Source of the DNA: an uncultured Bacteroidota bacterium
Lineage (GTDB): Bacteria > Bacteroidota > Bacteroidia > Flavobacteriales > Flavobacteriaceae
NCBI GenBank assembly: GCA_902595555.1
Contig: CACJQM010000002.1
Span: forward strand, 186,001 to 250,000
Reading direction: 5' to 3'
Length of the DNA stretch: 64,000 nt
The notes under the pieces were generated by a model that saw only the letters and a program-made list of their open reading frames with translations, was not told the origin of the DNA and did not search any database. The translations under genes were made by a program, and so were the position numbers. Shown piece by piece: positions 52,641 to 61,202 of this stretch (within the stretch, counting starts at the first letter, position 1; every line of letters starts with the position of its first letter).

Positions 52641-54017
52641 TTAGCAATCACAAATAGATGTCTTTTTGTAAAAGGGATAAATTTTAAAACCTAGCATGAA
52701 CTCAATATGATTTAGTTCATCTTTTTTAAATAACATATTGGATATATTATCAATTGAAAAATATACAGGCCCAACCCTTGATGATATCCCAAGCATGAGT
52801 TTTTTGTATTCATACAGGGTTGAGCTTAAAATCAAAGAATACGCTTTCTTTTCAACCCTCAAGCTGGAGTTCAATAAATTTGGCCTTAACAGCGCATTAT
52901 CTGCAATCTTTACTCTGTTGATTAAAGTTGTATTAAAATAAAATGAGCCCCAAAAGTTATAATCAAATTGAATGCTCATAGCTAGAGGCGTATATAGTGT
53001 GAATGAATTTTTCTTAAAAGATTTATTTCTATCACCATACACCCTTTCAGACATGCCTTTATAATTTGTTACATCACCAATATCTAGCTCTCTAGGACCT
53101 ATTATATCGTAAACATGCACTTCACTTAATTTGTTAAAACTCAAAAAACCTAAGTCTAAAACAGAAACACCTAACTTATACAAATAGGAGTGATTGTCTT
53201 TCACATCGCCTTTTTTCTTGTAAATACTATAACCCAAATCCAATCCAAATCCAACCCCTCTTTTTATAAAAGGATTGTCAGCATTGCCAACAAAATACCT
53301 TGACTCCGATCTAAAGTCATTAAAAAACAACATCGTTTCTACATCCTTATAAATCATTTTTGTTGGGCTTTCTTGTTGAAAGTGAGTAGAATTATAAGAG
53401 ATATTAGTTTTGAAATTTAACCCGAACGACTCTTTAAAAGAGTTGCTGTTTTCAGTTGTAAAAGAATAATTTAATTTGATTTCAGTCCAATTTGCTGCAT
53501 TAAGTATTGAATTAGTTTGATCAAATAAAATTTCATTTCCAAAATTTTCTTTTCTAAAATTATCGTAGTTATATCCAGAATTAAGTGCCAAACTAGAAAT
53601 GTGTAATCTTTGGCTAATACCTAATCCATATGTAAATATTTTTGAGGGTTTATAAACTTTAAAAATATATGAAGGACCATTAAATTGAACAGATGATAAA
53701 ATTGAATATGGCTTATTGCTTTTATTTAGATTAATTGTTAAATCATCTACAGCTTCATCTTTAAACGGGTTAGTAACTTTTATATCTGAAAAAACATCTT
53801 CCAAATCTAAATAAGATGAATTTTTTATAAAACCATAGTCAGTTTCGAATTGAAGGTCAATACCAAAAAGATTTATTTCTTGATCAATTGGGGAGTTTAA
53901 AAAAGATGTAGGGTTAATGCTTATACCATTAAAGCCCGAATACCTTTCAGAAACAATTCCAATATGCGACTGAGAATAACATGAAAAGGCAATAAAAAGG
54001 ATTAAAACTCTTAACAT
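52641..54017 (-). CDS. Outer-membrane beta-barrel-like protein (possibly DUF5723)
   Basis: 458 aa. Signal peptide MLRVLILFIAFSCYSQ. The beginning HIGIVSERYSGFNGISINPTSFLNSP and the strong alternation of aromatic and polar residues through the length (FYFNTTLINRVKIADNALLRPN, LEFMLGFKIYPFYKKTS at the end) fit a Bacteroidota outer-membrane barrel, of the kind described as DUF5723. The family assignment is tentative. Divergent from the M3 peptidase gene with 59 bases between. Confidence 0.65.
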   Translation of the reverse strand: MLRVLILFIAFSCYSQSHIGIVSERYSGFNGISINPTSFLNSPIDQEINLFGIDLQFETDYGFIKNSSYLDLEDVFSDIKVTNPFKDEAVDDLTINLNKSNKPYSILSSVQFNGPSYIFKVYKPSKIFTYGLGISQRLHISSLALNSGYNYDNFRKENFGNEILFDQTNSILNAANWTEIKLNYSFTTENSNSFKESFGLNFKTNISYNSTHFQQESPTKMIYKDVETMLFFNDFRSESRYFVGNADNPFIKRGVGFGLDLGYSIYKKKGDVKDNHSYLYKLGVSVLDLGFLSFNKLSEVHVYDIIGPRELDIGDVTNYKGMSERVYGDRNKSFKKNSFTLYTPLAMSIQFDYNFWGSFYFNTTLINRVKIADNALLRPNLLNSSLRVEKKAYSLILSSTLYEYKKLMLGISSRVGPVYFSIDNISNMLFKKDELNHIEFMLGFKIYPFYKKTSICDC

Positions 54018-54076
54018 GTATTAATTTAAAATATTATTCAATAAATTATAACTTTACGCAAATAAAGGAATAAACT

Positions 54077-56227
54077 ATGAAAAAACTTATATTAATTTCA
54101 GGATTAATTCTAATGATTTCCTGTCAAGAAAAATCTAAATTAGACCCTAATGTCAATCCTTTTTTCCAGGATTGGACTACGCCCTATGAAGTTCCCCCAT
54201 TTATGGATATTAAGAACGAGGATTATATGCCCGCTTTTAAAAAGGGGATGGAAGAAAATCTTGCAGAGATAGAAGTTATCATAAAAAATGCTGAAGCCCC
54301 AACTTTTGCTAATACAATTGAAGAGCTAGAAAGAACTGGTAAATTATTAAGCAAGGTTCAACGTGTATTTTCAAATTTAGCTAGCTCTAATACCAACCCT
54401 AAATTACAAGAGTTGCAAAGGGAGTTAAGCCCAATGCTTTCTGCTCATTATGATAAAATTGTACTTAACGAAGACTTGTTCAACAGAGTTGAAGAAATAT
54501 GGAATAATAGAGAAAATACAGATTTAACCAAAGAACAGCAAAAGCTTTTGAAAGACACTAGAAAACAGTTTGTCAGAAGTGGAGCCTTATTAAATGATTC
54601 ACAGAAAAAGCAAATTACTGAGATAAATTCAAAGCTTTCTGAGCTATCAACTGAGTTTGGACAAAATCTACTTGCTGAAACAAATGGATTTGAATTAATT
54701 TTAAACAAATCAGATTTAGATGGTTTATCAGATGCTGTGGTCTCCGCAGCTTCAGAAGCAGCATCACAAAAAATGGATCAAGCTGAATCTGAAGAGGAAA
54801 AAGAAAAATACAAAGATAAATATGTGTTCACACCTCATCGTACAAGCATGTACCCTTTTTTGACAGAGTCAACAAGAAGAGATTTAAGAGAGGAACTGTA
54901 CAACTCTTATGTAATGAGAGGTGATAATGGCAATGAAACTGACAATAATGATATTGCTGCTCAAATGGCTAAACTAAGAGCTGAAAGAGCAAATATTATG
55001 GGGCATAAAACTCATGCAGACTTTATTTTAGAGGAGAATATGCTTAAGACACCGGATGAAGTTTATGATTTATTAATTCAGCTTTGGAAACCTGCTTTAA
55101 AAAGAGCTAAGGTTGAGGTTGCTGATATGCAGGCTGTTGCTGATTTAGAAGGCAAGGATTTTAAAATAGCTGCTTGGGATTGGTGGCACTATTCTGAAAA
55201 AGTTAGAAAGGAAAAGTATGATTTAGATGAAGCAGCTATAAGGCCATACTTGTCTTTAGACAATGTAATTCAAGGTGTTTTTAACACTACCAATAAATTA
55301 TGGGGCTTAAACTTTAGAGAGATTTTTGATATTGATTCATATCATCCTGACGCTCGTATATGGGAAGTGACAGATAAAGATGGCAGCCACTTAGCCATTT
55401 TTATTGGAGATTATTTTACTAGATCGAACAAACGAGGTGGAGCATGGATGAGCAGCTTTAAAGGTCAATCAAATTTGGATGGAAGACAACGACCAATAGT
55501 TGTAAATGTGTGTAATTTCCCAGCTCCTGTTGGTGATAATCCATCGCTATTAAGTTTTGAAAATGCTATTACTTTATTTCATGAATTTGGCCATGCGATG
55601 CATGGTATTTTAACAGATGTCACTTATGGAAGCATGGCAGGTACATCCGGCCCAAGAGATTTTATTGAACTACCATCACAATTGTTAGAGCATTGGGTGA
55701 GTGAACCTGAAGTTTTAAAATCATTTGCCACACATTATGAAACAGGTGAAACAATCCCTGATGAACTAATTGAGAAGCTATTAAAAGCTGGTAAGTTTAA
55801 CCAAGGATTTATCAATACAGAGTACCTGGCGGCATCGTTACTAGATATGGATTGGCACACTATGTCCGAAGTTGATGCTCAAAAAATTTCAAATAATTTT
55901 GAAAAAAATTCTATGAATAAAATAGGCTTAATTGATGAAATAGCCCCTAGATACAGAAGCACATATTTTGCTCACATTTTTTCTGGTGGATACTCATCTG
56001 GATATTATAGCTATGTTCATGCAGCTGTTCTTGATTCCGATGCTTTTGAAGCATTTAAGGAAGTTGGGAATGTTTTTGACCCTGAACTCTCATCAAAACT
56101 TAGAAAAGAAATTTATGAAAAAGGATCAACGGAGGAAGCTATGGATCTATATGTAAACTTTAGAGGTCGTAAGCCAATTATAGAACCCTTATTGAAAATT
56201 AGAGGTTTGGACGGCTCGTCTGATTAG
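54077..56227 (+). CDS. dcp: M3-family peptidyl-dipeptidase (Dcp-like) lipoprotein
   Basis: 716 aa. Lipobox MKKLILISGLILMISCQEK. The zinc site is ITLFHEFGHAMHGIL near residue 501 (HExxH with the Glu ligand 25 residues later in FIELPSQLLEHW). NPFFQDWTTPYEVPPFMDIKNEDYMPAF is the Dcp N-terminus. Removes C-terminal dipeptides from peptides in the periplasm. Followed after 11 bases by the HupE-like gene on the same strand. Confidence 0.94.
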   Translation: MKKLILISGLILMISCQEKSKLDPNVNPFFQDWTTPYEVPPFMDIKNEDYMPAFKKGMEENLAEIEVIIKNAEAPTFANTIEELERTGKLLSKVQRVFSNLASSNTNPKLQELQRELSPMLSAHYDKIVLNEDLFNRVEEIWNNRENTDLTKEQQKLLKDTRKQFVRSGALLNDSQKKQITEINSKLSELSTEFGQNLLAETNGFELILNKSDLDGLSDAVVSAASEAASQKMDQAESEEEKEKYKDKYVFTPHRTSMYPFLTESTRRDLREELYNSYVMRGDNGNETDNNDIAAQMAKLRAERANIMGHKTHADFILEENMLKTPDEVYDLLIQLWKPALKRAKVEVADMQAVADLEGKDFKIAAWDWWHYSEKVRKEKYDLDEAAIRPYLSLDNVIQGVFNTTNKLWGLNFREIFDIDSYHPDARIWEVTDKDGSHLAIFIGDYFTRSNKRGGAWMSSFKGQSNLDGRQRPIVVNVCNFPAPVGDNPSLLSFENAITLFHEFGHAMHGILTDVTYGSMAGTSGPRDFIELPSQLLEHWVSEPEVLKSFATHYETGETIPDELIEKLLKAGKFNQGFINTEYLAASLLDMDWHTMSEVDAQKISNNFEKNSMNKIGLIDEIAPRYRSTYFAHIFSGGYSSGYYSYVHAAVLDSDAFEAFKEVGNVFDPELSSKLRKEIYEKGSTEEAMDLYVNFRGRKPIIEPLLKIRGLDGSSD

Positions 56228-56238
56228 CAATAGTATTT

Positions 56239-56985
56239 ATGGGTTTAGCCAAGAAAATCCTCTTTTTTGGGTTGTTTTTTATAAGCTTTTCATCATATTC
56301 TCACAACCCTGAAAAACTTGTTATTTCTGAGATTGAGCGTGGACAACTGAATTTCGAAAATGAGACGATAGCCGCTGAATATGGAGCAGCACTTAAAAGA
56401 CAAAGAATTCGAAGACTTTCTGCGATGTCTTGGTCTAAGAAGATGTATATTTTTATAAAAGCTGGTTTTGAGCATATTATACCTGAAGGCATTGATCACA
56501 TACTTTTTGTATTGGGACTGTTTTTTTCTACTCTAAAACTCCGATCTTTAATATTACAAGTAACCGCATTTACTTTTGCTCATAGTATTACATTAGCTCT
56601 AGCCGCTCTAGGTTTTGTCAAACTACAATTATCCGTTGTAGAACCATTGATATTTTTATCAATTGTTTGGGTTGCAGTCGAAAATACACTCTTTGAGAAA
56701 ACTACTAAATGGAGACCATTTGTTGTTTTTAGTTTTGGACTTCTTCATGGTCTTGGATTTGCGACTTTACTAACTCAGTATGGATTACCAAAAGACAATT
56801 TTATTTCTTTGCTGCTAGCATTTAATGTTGGAGTTGAATTTGGTCAATTATCAGTTTTATTAATGGCCTTTATTTTAGTTCGTATCATTTTTATGAAAAC
56901 TAAATATAAAAACCAATTGAAAATTCCAGCTTCAGTTTTAATTGGTTTAACTGGCCTCTATTGGTTTATTGAAAGTCTTATTTGA
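56239..56985 (+). CDS. HupE/UreJ-family membrane protein
   Basis: 248 aa with signal-like N-terminus (KKILFFGLFFISFSSYS) and about six membrane helices. The metal-transporter signature is EGIDHILFVLGLFFSTL near residue 88, followed by TAFTFAHSITLALAALG and GLLHGLGFATLL; the His-x3-Asp/His pairs are those proposed for Ni/Co binding. In Bacteroidota such genes often accompany peptidases rather than urease or hydrogenase, so the substrate is uncertain. Probably cotranscribed with the M3 peptidase. Confidence 0.82.
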   Translation: MGLAKKILFFGLFFISFSSYSHNPEKLVISEIERGQLNFENETIAAEYGAALKRQRIRRLSAMSWSKKMYIFIKAGFEHIIPEGIDHILFVLGLFFSTLKLRSLILQVTAFTFAHSITLALAALGFVKLQLSVVEPLIFLSIVWVAVENTLFEKTTKWRPFVVFSFGLLHGLGFATLLTQYGLPKDNFISLLLAFNVGVEFGQLSVLLMAFILVRIIFMKTKYKNQLKIPASVLIGLTGLYWFIESLI

Positions 56986-57054
56986 TACTGTAAAAATTAT
57001 TCATTAATACATTCTTTTTTCTTTTGGCACCTTATTTGTAAATGTTAGAGAACT

Positions 57055-58014
57055 ATGAAAAATTTAAAAATAATATTTACCCTAAGTCTTTTAGTATTCA
57101 TGTATGCATGTTCACCAAGTGACGAGGAAATTGATAATTCACCTATTACAATATATGATCGTATTGAAGCGAGTCCAAACTATAGTATTTTAAATTATGC
57201 TTTACAAAAAACCGGGCTCTCAGGTGTTCTTGACGGAACAGATGTGTACACATTATTTGCCCCATCTGATATGGTAATGTCTAGTTTTCTAAATGAAAAT
57301 GGATTTTCATCAGTTGATGATGTGCCTGTTGAAGTTTTAAAAAATATTTTATTAAATCATGTTGTAGCTGAACAGCTAAGATACAGCAGGTTTAAAACTG
57401 GATATAAAAATACTGCAGCTGTGAGTGAGGCAAATGGCAAGCCATTATCTATTCATATTGAACAAATAAATATGAGAGTAACTATAAACGGTGAGTCTAG
57501 GATTACTAGAGGGAATATTATGGCATCAAATGGTATAATTCATGTAATAAACAAAGTAATTCCTTTACCATCTCTTGTAACATTTGTAAAAGCGGATCAA
57601 AACTTAGGAGGTTTATTTCAGGCATTAACAAGAAGCGATTTAACAACTGATTTTGTGTCAATTTTAAGCACAGCGCCAAGTAAATCACCAGCTCCATTCA
57701 CTGTTTTTGCACCTACATCGCAAGCTTTTACCGACCTTCTTGCTGAGCTAGGCATCCAAAGGTTAACATCTATTGACGAGCCAACTTTAAGCTCAACTTT
57801 AACATATCACGTAATAGCTGAAACTAATGCTCTCTCAACAGATCTTTCAGATAATTTACAGTTAAACACTTTGGGAGGCCCAGTTACTGCTAATGTTACT
57901 GGAGGAGCAACAATTACAGATGGTAATAATAGAGTAAGTAAAATAGTTCAAGTTGATATTCAAGCAAATAATGGAGTAATTCATCTAATTGATAAAGTTA
58001 TTTTACCCAATTAA
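57055..58014 (+). CDS. Lipoprotein with two fasciclin (FAS1) domains
   Basis: 319 aa. Signal with lipobox MKNLKIIFTLSLLVFMYACSP. Two FAS1 repeats: residues about 35-170 (YTLFAPSDMVMSSFL, VLKNILLNHVV, GIIHVINKVIPLP) and about 180-318 (FTVFAPTSQAFTDLL, TLTYHVI, NGVIHLIDKVILPN). FAS1 domains mediate adhesion at the cell surface. A strong terminator follows. Confidence 0.93.
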   Translation: MKNLKIIFTLSLLVFMYACSPSDEEIDNSPITIYDRIEASPNYSILNYALQKTGLSGVLDGTDVYTLFAPSDMVMSSFLNENGFSSVDDVPVEVLKNILLNHVVAEQLRYSRFKTGYKNTAAVSEANGKPLSIHIEQINMRVTINGESRITRGNIMASNGIIHVINKVIPLPSLVTFVKADQNLGGLFQALTRSDLTTDFVSILSTAPSKSPAPFTVFAPTSQAFTDLLAELGIQRLTSIDEPTLSSTLTYHVIAETNALSTDLSDNLQLNTLGGPVTANVTGGATITDGNNRVSKIVQVDIQANNGVIHLIDKVILPN

Positions 58015-58038
58015 AATTTTAATTATTTAGTTAACAAC

Positions 58039-58074
58039 AAAAAAGGGAATGGTATTTTAACCATTCCCTTTTTT
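58039..58074 (+). terminator. Strong intrinsic terminator after the FAS1 gene
   Basis: AAAAAAGGGAATGGT pairs with ACCATTCCCTTTTTT over 15 bp around a 6-base loop. The palindromic A/T flanks make it potentially bidirectional. Confidence 0.9.
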
Positions 58075-58108
58075 CGTTAAATTTAATATTAAATCCAAAA
58101 CTTGAAAA

Positions 58109-59347
58109 ATGAAAAAAATTACCATAATTCTTTCTTTATTTTTAATAATAAGCTGTCAAGACCAACCTGAAAACAAAAATCCAATAGCAAAATTTCAACA
58201 AAATTTAGTTGATCAGGGTATAACGGGTTCAAATGTAACTCAGGTATTTCAAGACGGAAAAGTAATCTATAGCAATATTGTTAATTCTGGAGCTTTAGGA
58301 GATAAAGACATAAATGATAACACAATATTTCCAATATGGTCCATGTCTAAAACAGTGACAACTGTTGCAATGATGATTCTGCTAGACGAGGGAAAGTATG
58401 ATTTAAATGATAATGTAGCAGATTACTTGCCAGAATACGAAAATATTAATTGTAAAGGTCCTGATGGAGTATATCCATGTGAAAAAAAATTAAAAATAAT
58501 TCATTTACTAACACACAGATCAGGTTATACATACTATGCCAATAGTGGAGCAAACTGGGTATCAACTCTTCATACGGATTTGTATCCTGCTTATACCAAT
58601 ACAGTCAGATTTGATAATCTGGATGATTATTCAAAAGCAGTGGCAAAAATACCTTTAGATTTTGAGCCAGGGCTTATGTATACTTATGGACTTAATCAGG
58701 CTATTTTGGGTCGATTAATTGAGGTCATCAGCGATCAAAGTTTTTATTCTTTTTTAAAAGATAAAATCTTTGATAAATTAGGAATGGACGACACAAAATT
58801 TCATTTAACAACAAATGATAGAGAAAGATTTCAACCTCTAAGGGTTAATATAAAAGCTAATACAGCTTTTAATAATTCCGATTTTCATTTGGAAGGATAC
58901 ACAGCCGCTTTGGATGGATACACTTACAATGAGAACAACAAGGCTCATTTTGGTGGTGAAGGCCTAGTCTCAACTATGTCAGATTTTGCAAAATTCTGTG
59001 AAATGCTTGTTAACAACGGAGTTTACAAAGATCAACGTATTATTTCTAAGGATGGTATTGAGATAATGACTGCTAAATACTCAAATGGATATCCTGATCC
59101 TAGTGAACCAAATGTTTTCCCATTGGAAGGCTATGCGTATGGATTTACATTTAATGTCTTAGAAGACAGTGACGCATGGGGGTCAGGAGCACCAAGCGGA
59201 ATATATGGCTGGTCTGGCTATCACAACACTTGGTTTTGGATTGACCCTACTAATAAATTGTATGCATTATTTATGTCAAATTCAATTGAGCCAGATTTTA
59301 GTATTTTGAAAAATTTTCAAACAGCAACTTATAATTTTATAAAATGA
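58109..59347 (+). CDS. Beta-lactamase-fold serine hydrolase, lipoprotein (1)
   Basis: 412 aa. Signal MKKITIILSLFLIISCQDQ with lipobox. SxxK nucleophile motif IWSMSKTVTTVAMMILL near residue 79; YxN motif in TYGLNQAILGRL near 191; FGGEGLVSTMSDFAKF near the C-terminal part and GWSGYHNTWFWIDP in place of KTG. These are class C beta-lactamase / esterase EstB / D-aminopeptidase features; the true substrate (ester, peptide or lactam) is unknown. Overlaps the next gene by 4 bases (ATGA). Confidence 0.87.
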   Translation: MKKITIILSLFLIISCQDQPENKNPIAKFQQNLVDQGITGSNVTQVFQDGKVIYSNIVNSGALGDKDINDNTIFPIWSMSKTVTTVAMMILLDEGKYDLNDNVADYLPEYENINCKGPDGVYPCEKKLKIIHLLTHRSGYTYYANSGANWVSTLHTDLYPAYTNTVRFDNLDDYSKAVAKIPLDFEPGLMYTYGLNQAILGRLIEVISDQSFYSFLKDKIFDKLGMDDTKFHLTTNDRERFQPLRVNIKANTAFNNSDFHLEGYTAALDGYTYNENNKAHFGGEGLVSTMSDFAKFCEMLVNNGVYKDQRIISKDGIEIMTAKYSNGYPDPSEPNVFPLEGYAYGFTFNVLEDSDAWGSGAPSGIYGWSGYHNTWFWIDPTNKLYALFMSNSIEPDFSILKNFQTATYNFIK

Positions 59348-60531
59348 AAAAACCATTACTTATAATAATATTATTTTTTATAATCTCTTGTCAAAATAAT
59401 TTTGAAAAGGATGTTTTAAACATAGTTAAATCCACTGAAATACCAGCTGTTGTTATGGGCAAAATTAATAAGGATGGTAGTATGGATTTCTTTTCAAATG
59501 GCCCATCAAGGTGGGATAGAAATGACACGATTAAAGAGAAAAATATTTTTAGTATTGCATCCATGACTAAAGCATTAGGATCAGTTGCTGCGCTCCAGCT
59601 TGTTGAGCAAGGAAAAATAACCCTTGATGAGCCTCTTGATGAATATTTGCCAAATATGTCATCAATAAAAATATTAACACAAGACAATAAAATTATAGAC
59701 CCCATAAATAGTATTACACTTAGACATCTTTTGACTCATACTGCTGGCTTTGGATATTGGTTTACTAGTAAACAACTTTCAGATTGGGGTAACTTAAAAA
59801 AGGAAATAGGATGGACTGAAAATTACGAACCTAGGTTATTTGAGTCGGGAACATCTTATATGTATGGGACTAATATCGACTGGGTTGGAAGATTAGTAGA
59901 GAAAATTTCTGGAATGAATTTGGAGGATTATTTGAGAAAATATGTCACAGGGCCATTAGAAATGAACAGCACCTGGTTTAATGTTCCGGAAAACCTTGAG
60001 GATCTGATTGTTACCTCATCCTACAGAGATAAAAATACAGGGAAGTTGGTTAAGAATAAATATCAAAAAAGAAATAAACGAACAAGCTTTAATGCTGGAG
60101 GTGGTATTTTAAGTTCACCAGAAGATTACGGGAAATTTTTAGTCTGTATGCTTAATAAAGGTAAATATAAAGGGATAAGAATTTTAAAAGATGAGACGTT
60201 TGAATTAATGAATTCACCTCAGTTGGACGAATTTAAAACAACCCACAGGCATGTCCCTGTAAGTAATGTTGACACTAAAGCTAGGGGTGACAAGGATAAT
60301 TTTTTTGACAGCCATGATAATTGGACTTTAGCTTGGGCATATGAAGAAAATTCTATTTCTAGACCCTATGGAACAGCATATTGGGCGGGATTTTTTAACA
60401 CATACTTTACTATTGATTTTAAAAATGAATTTGCATTAGTTTACATGACACAAATTTTACCATTTAATGATATTGAGTCATACAACCTTTTCACATCATT
60501 CGAAAGATTAGTCTATGAAAATTTAGATTAA
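59344..60531 (+). CDS. Beta-lactamase-fold serine hydrolase, lipoprotein (2)
   Basis: 395 aa. Signal MKKPLLIIILFFIISCQNN. SxxK in SIASMTKALGSVAALQLVEQG near 72, TLRHLLTHTAGFGYWF, YxN in SYMYGTNIDWVGRLVEKISG near 174, FNAGGGILSSPEDYGKFL, and the C-terminal WAGFFNTYFTIDF. A paralogue-like partner of the preceding hydrolase (same fold, clearly diverged). Coupled by ATGA overlap. Convergent with the membrane protein; 4 bases overlap. Confidence 0.87.
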   Translation: MKKPLLIIILFFIISCQNNFEKDVLNIVKSTEIPAVVMGKINKDGSMDFFSNGPSRWDRNDTIKEKNIFSIASMTKALGSVAALQLVEQGKITLDEPLDEYLPNMSSIKILTQDNKIIDPINSITLRHLLTHTAGFGYWFTSKQLSDWGNLKKEIGWTENYEPRLFESGTSYMYGTNIDWVGRLVEKISGMNLEDYLRKYVTGPLEMNSTWFNVPENLEDLIVTSSYRDKNTGKLVKNKYQKRNKRTSFNAGGGILSSPEDYGKFLVCMLNKGKYKGIRILKDETFELMNSPQLDEFKTTHRHVPVSNVDTKARGDKDNFFDSHDNWTLAWAYEENSISRPYGTAYWAGFFNTYFTIDFKNEFALVYMTQILPFNDIESYNLFTSFERLVYENLD

Positions 60532-61160
60532 ATATTTTTTTTTCGATAAAAATAAATTGACAAGCAATATACAATAGGCGTCATTATCACCCAGCTAGAT
60601 TGTGACTGAAGTGTTATTGGATTACCAGCTATATTAAAAAGAACTGGATTATACCAAGATCCTAATGGCTGTAGAGGAGCCCATGATAAATCACCATTAG
60701 ACCCTAACTGAAGATGATAAAAGAAGGCTTCTACATATATATTTTGAGCTATAAACCAAATAAATAAAATAAAAAAAGCTCCCCATTTCCAAGTTAAAAA
60801 TGGTGAAGGTTTATTTATATAAAATCTTTTAACTAAAAATATTCCAATCCATATAATTAGAACATCTGCTAATGAATTTAATAGCCAGTTCAAATTTTGA
60901 GGTATTGCACAAGAAAGTGCAACACTTCTTCTTTCATCTACTGGCAACCCGCCAGCTATGCCATACGTTAACCAAATTTCCCAACCAATAGCAACTATAA
61001 TAAACGAATAGATTAATACTCTTGATGTTGAGTATGAAACTTTATTGTTTAATATATAGTATGTTGCTAAAATTAGTGGAATTGATGCAGCTAGATATAG
61101 CCGAATAATAAGCCAGAACTCAAAAGCGTTTAAGTTACAGAAGCTGTAAGAGTCTGACAT
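60528..61160 (-). CDS. Polytopic membrane protein of unknown function
   Basis: 210 aa with about six hydrophobic segments (RLYLAASIPLILATYYIL, VLIYSFIIVAIGWEIWLTYGIAGG, NWLLNSLADVLIIWIGIFLV, WGAFFILFIWFIAQNIY, SSWVIMTPIVYCLSIYFY). No family recognised. Contains a GLPVDERRSVALSCAIPQNLNW loop. Convergent with the second serine hydrolase and divergent from the DUF4838 gene. Confidence 0.75.
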   Translation of the reverse strand: MSDSYSFCNLNAFEFWLIIRLYLAASIPLILATYYILNNKVSYSTSRVLIYSFIIVAIGWEIWLTYGIAGGLPVDERRSVALSCAIPQNLNWLLNSLADVLIIWIGIFLVKRFYINKPSPFLTWKWGAFFILFIWFIAQNIYVEAFFYHLQLGSNGDLSWAPLQPLGSWYNPVLFNIAGNPITLQSQSSWVIMTPIVYCLSIYFYRKKNI

Positions 61161-61202
61161 AATTGAGTTTAATTTACTAATATAATTTCATAACTTAAAA
61201 GA

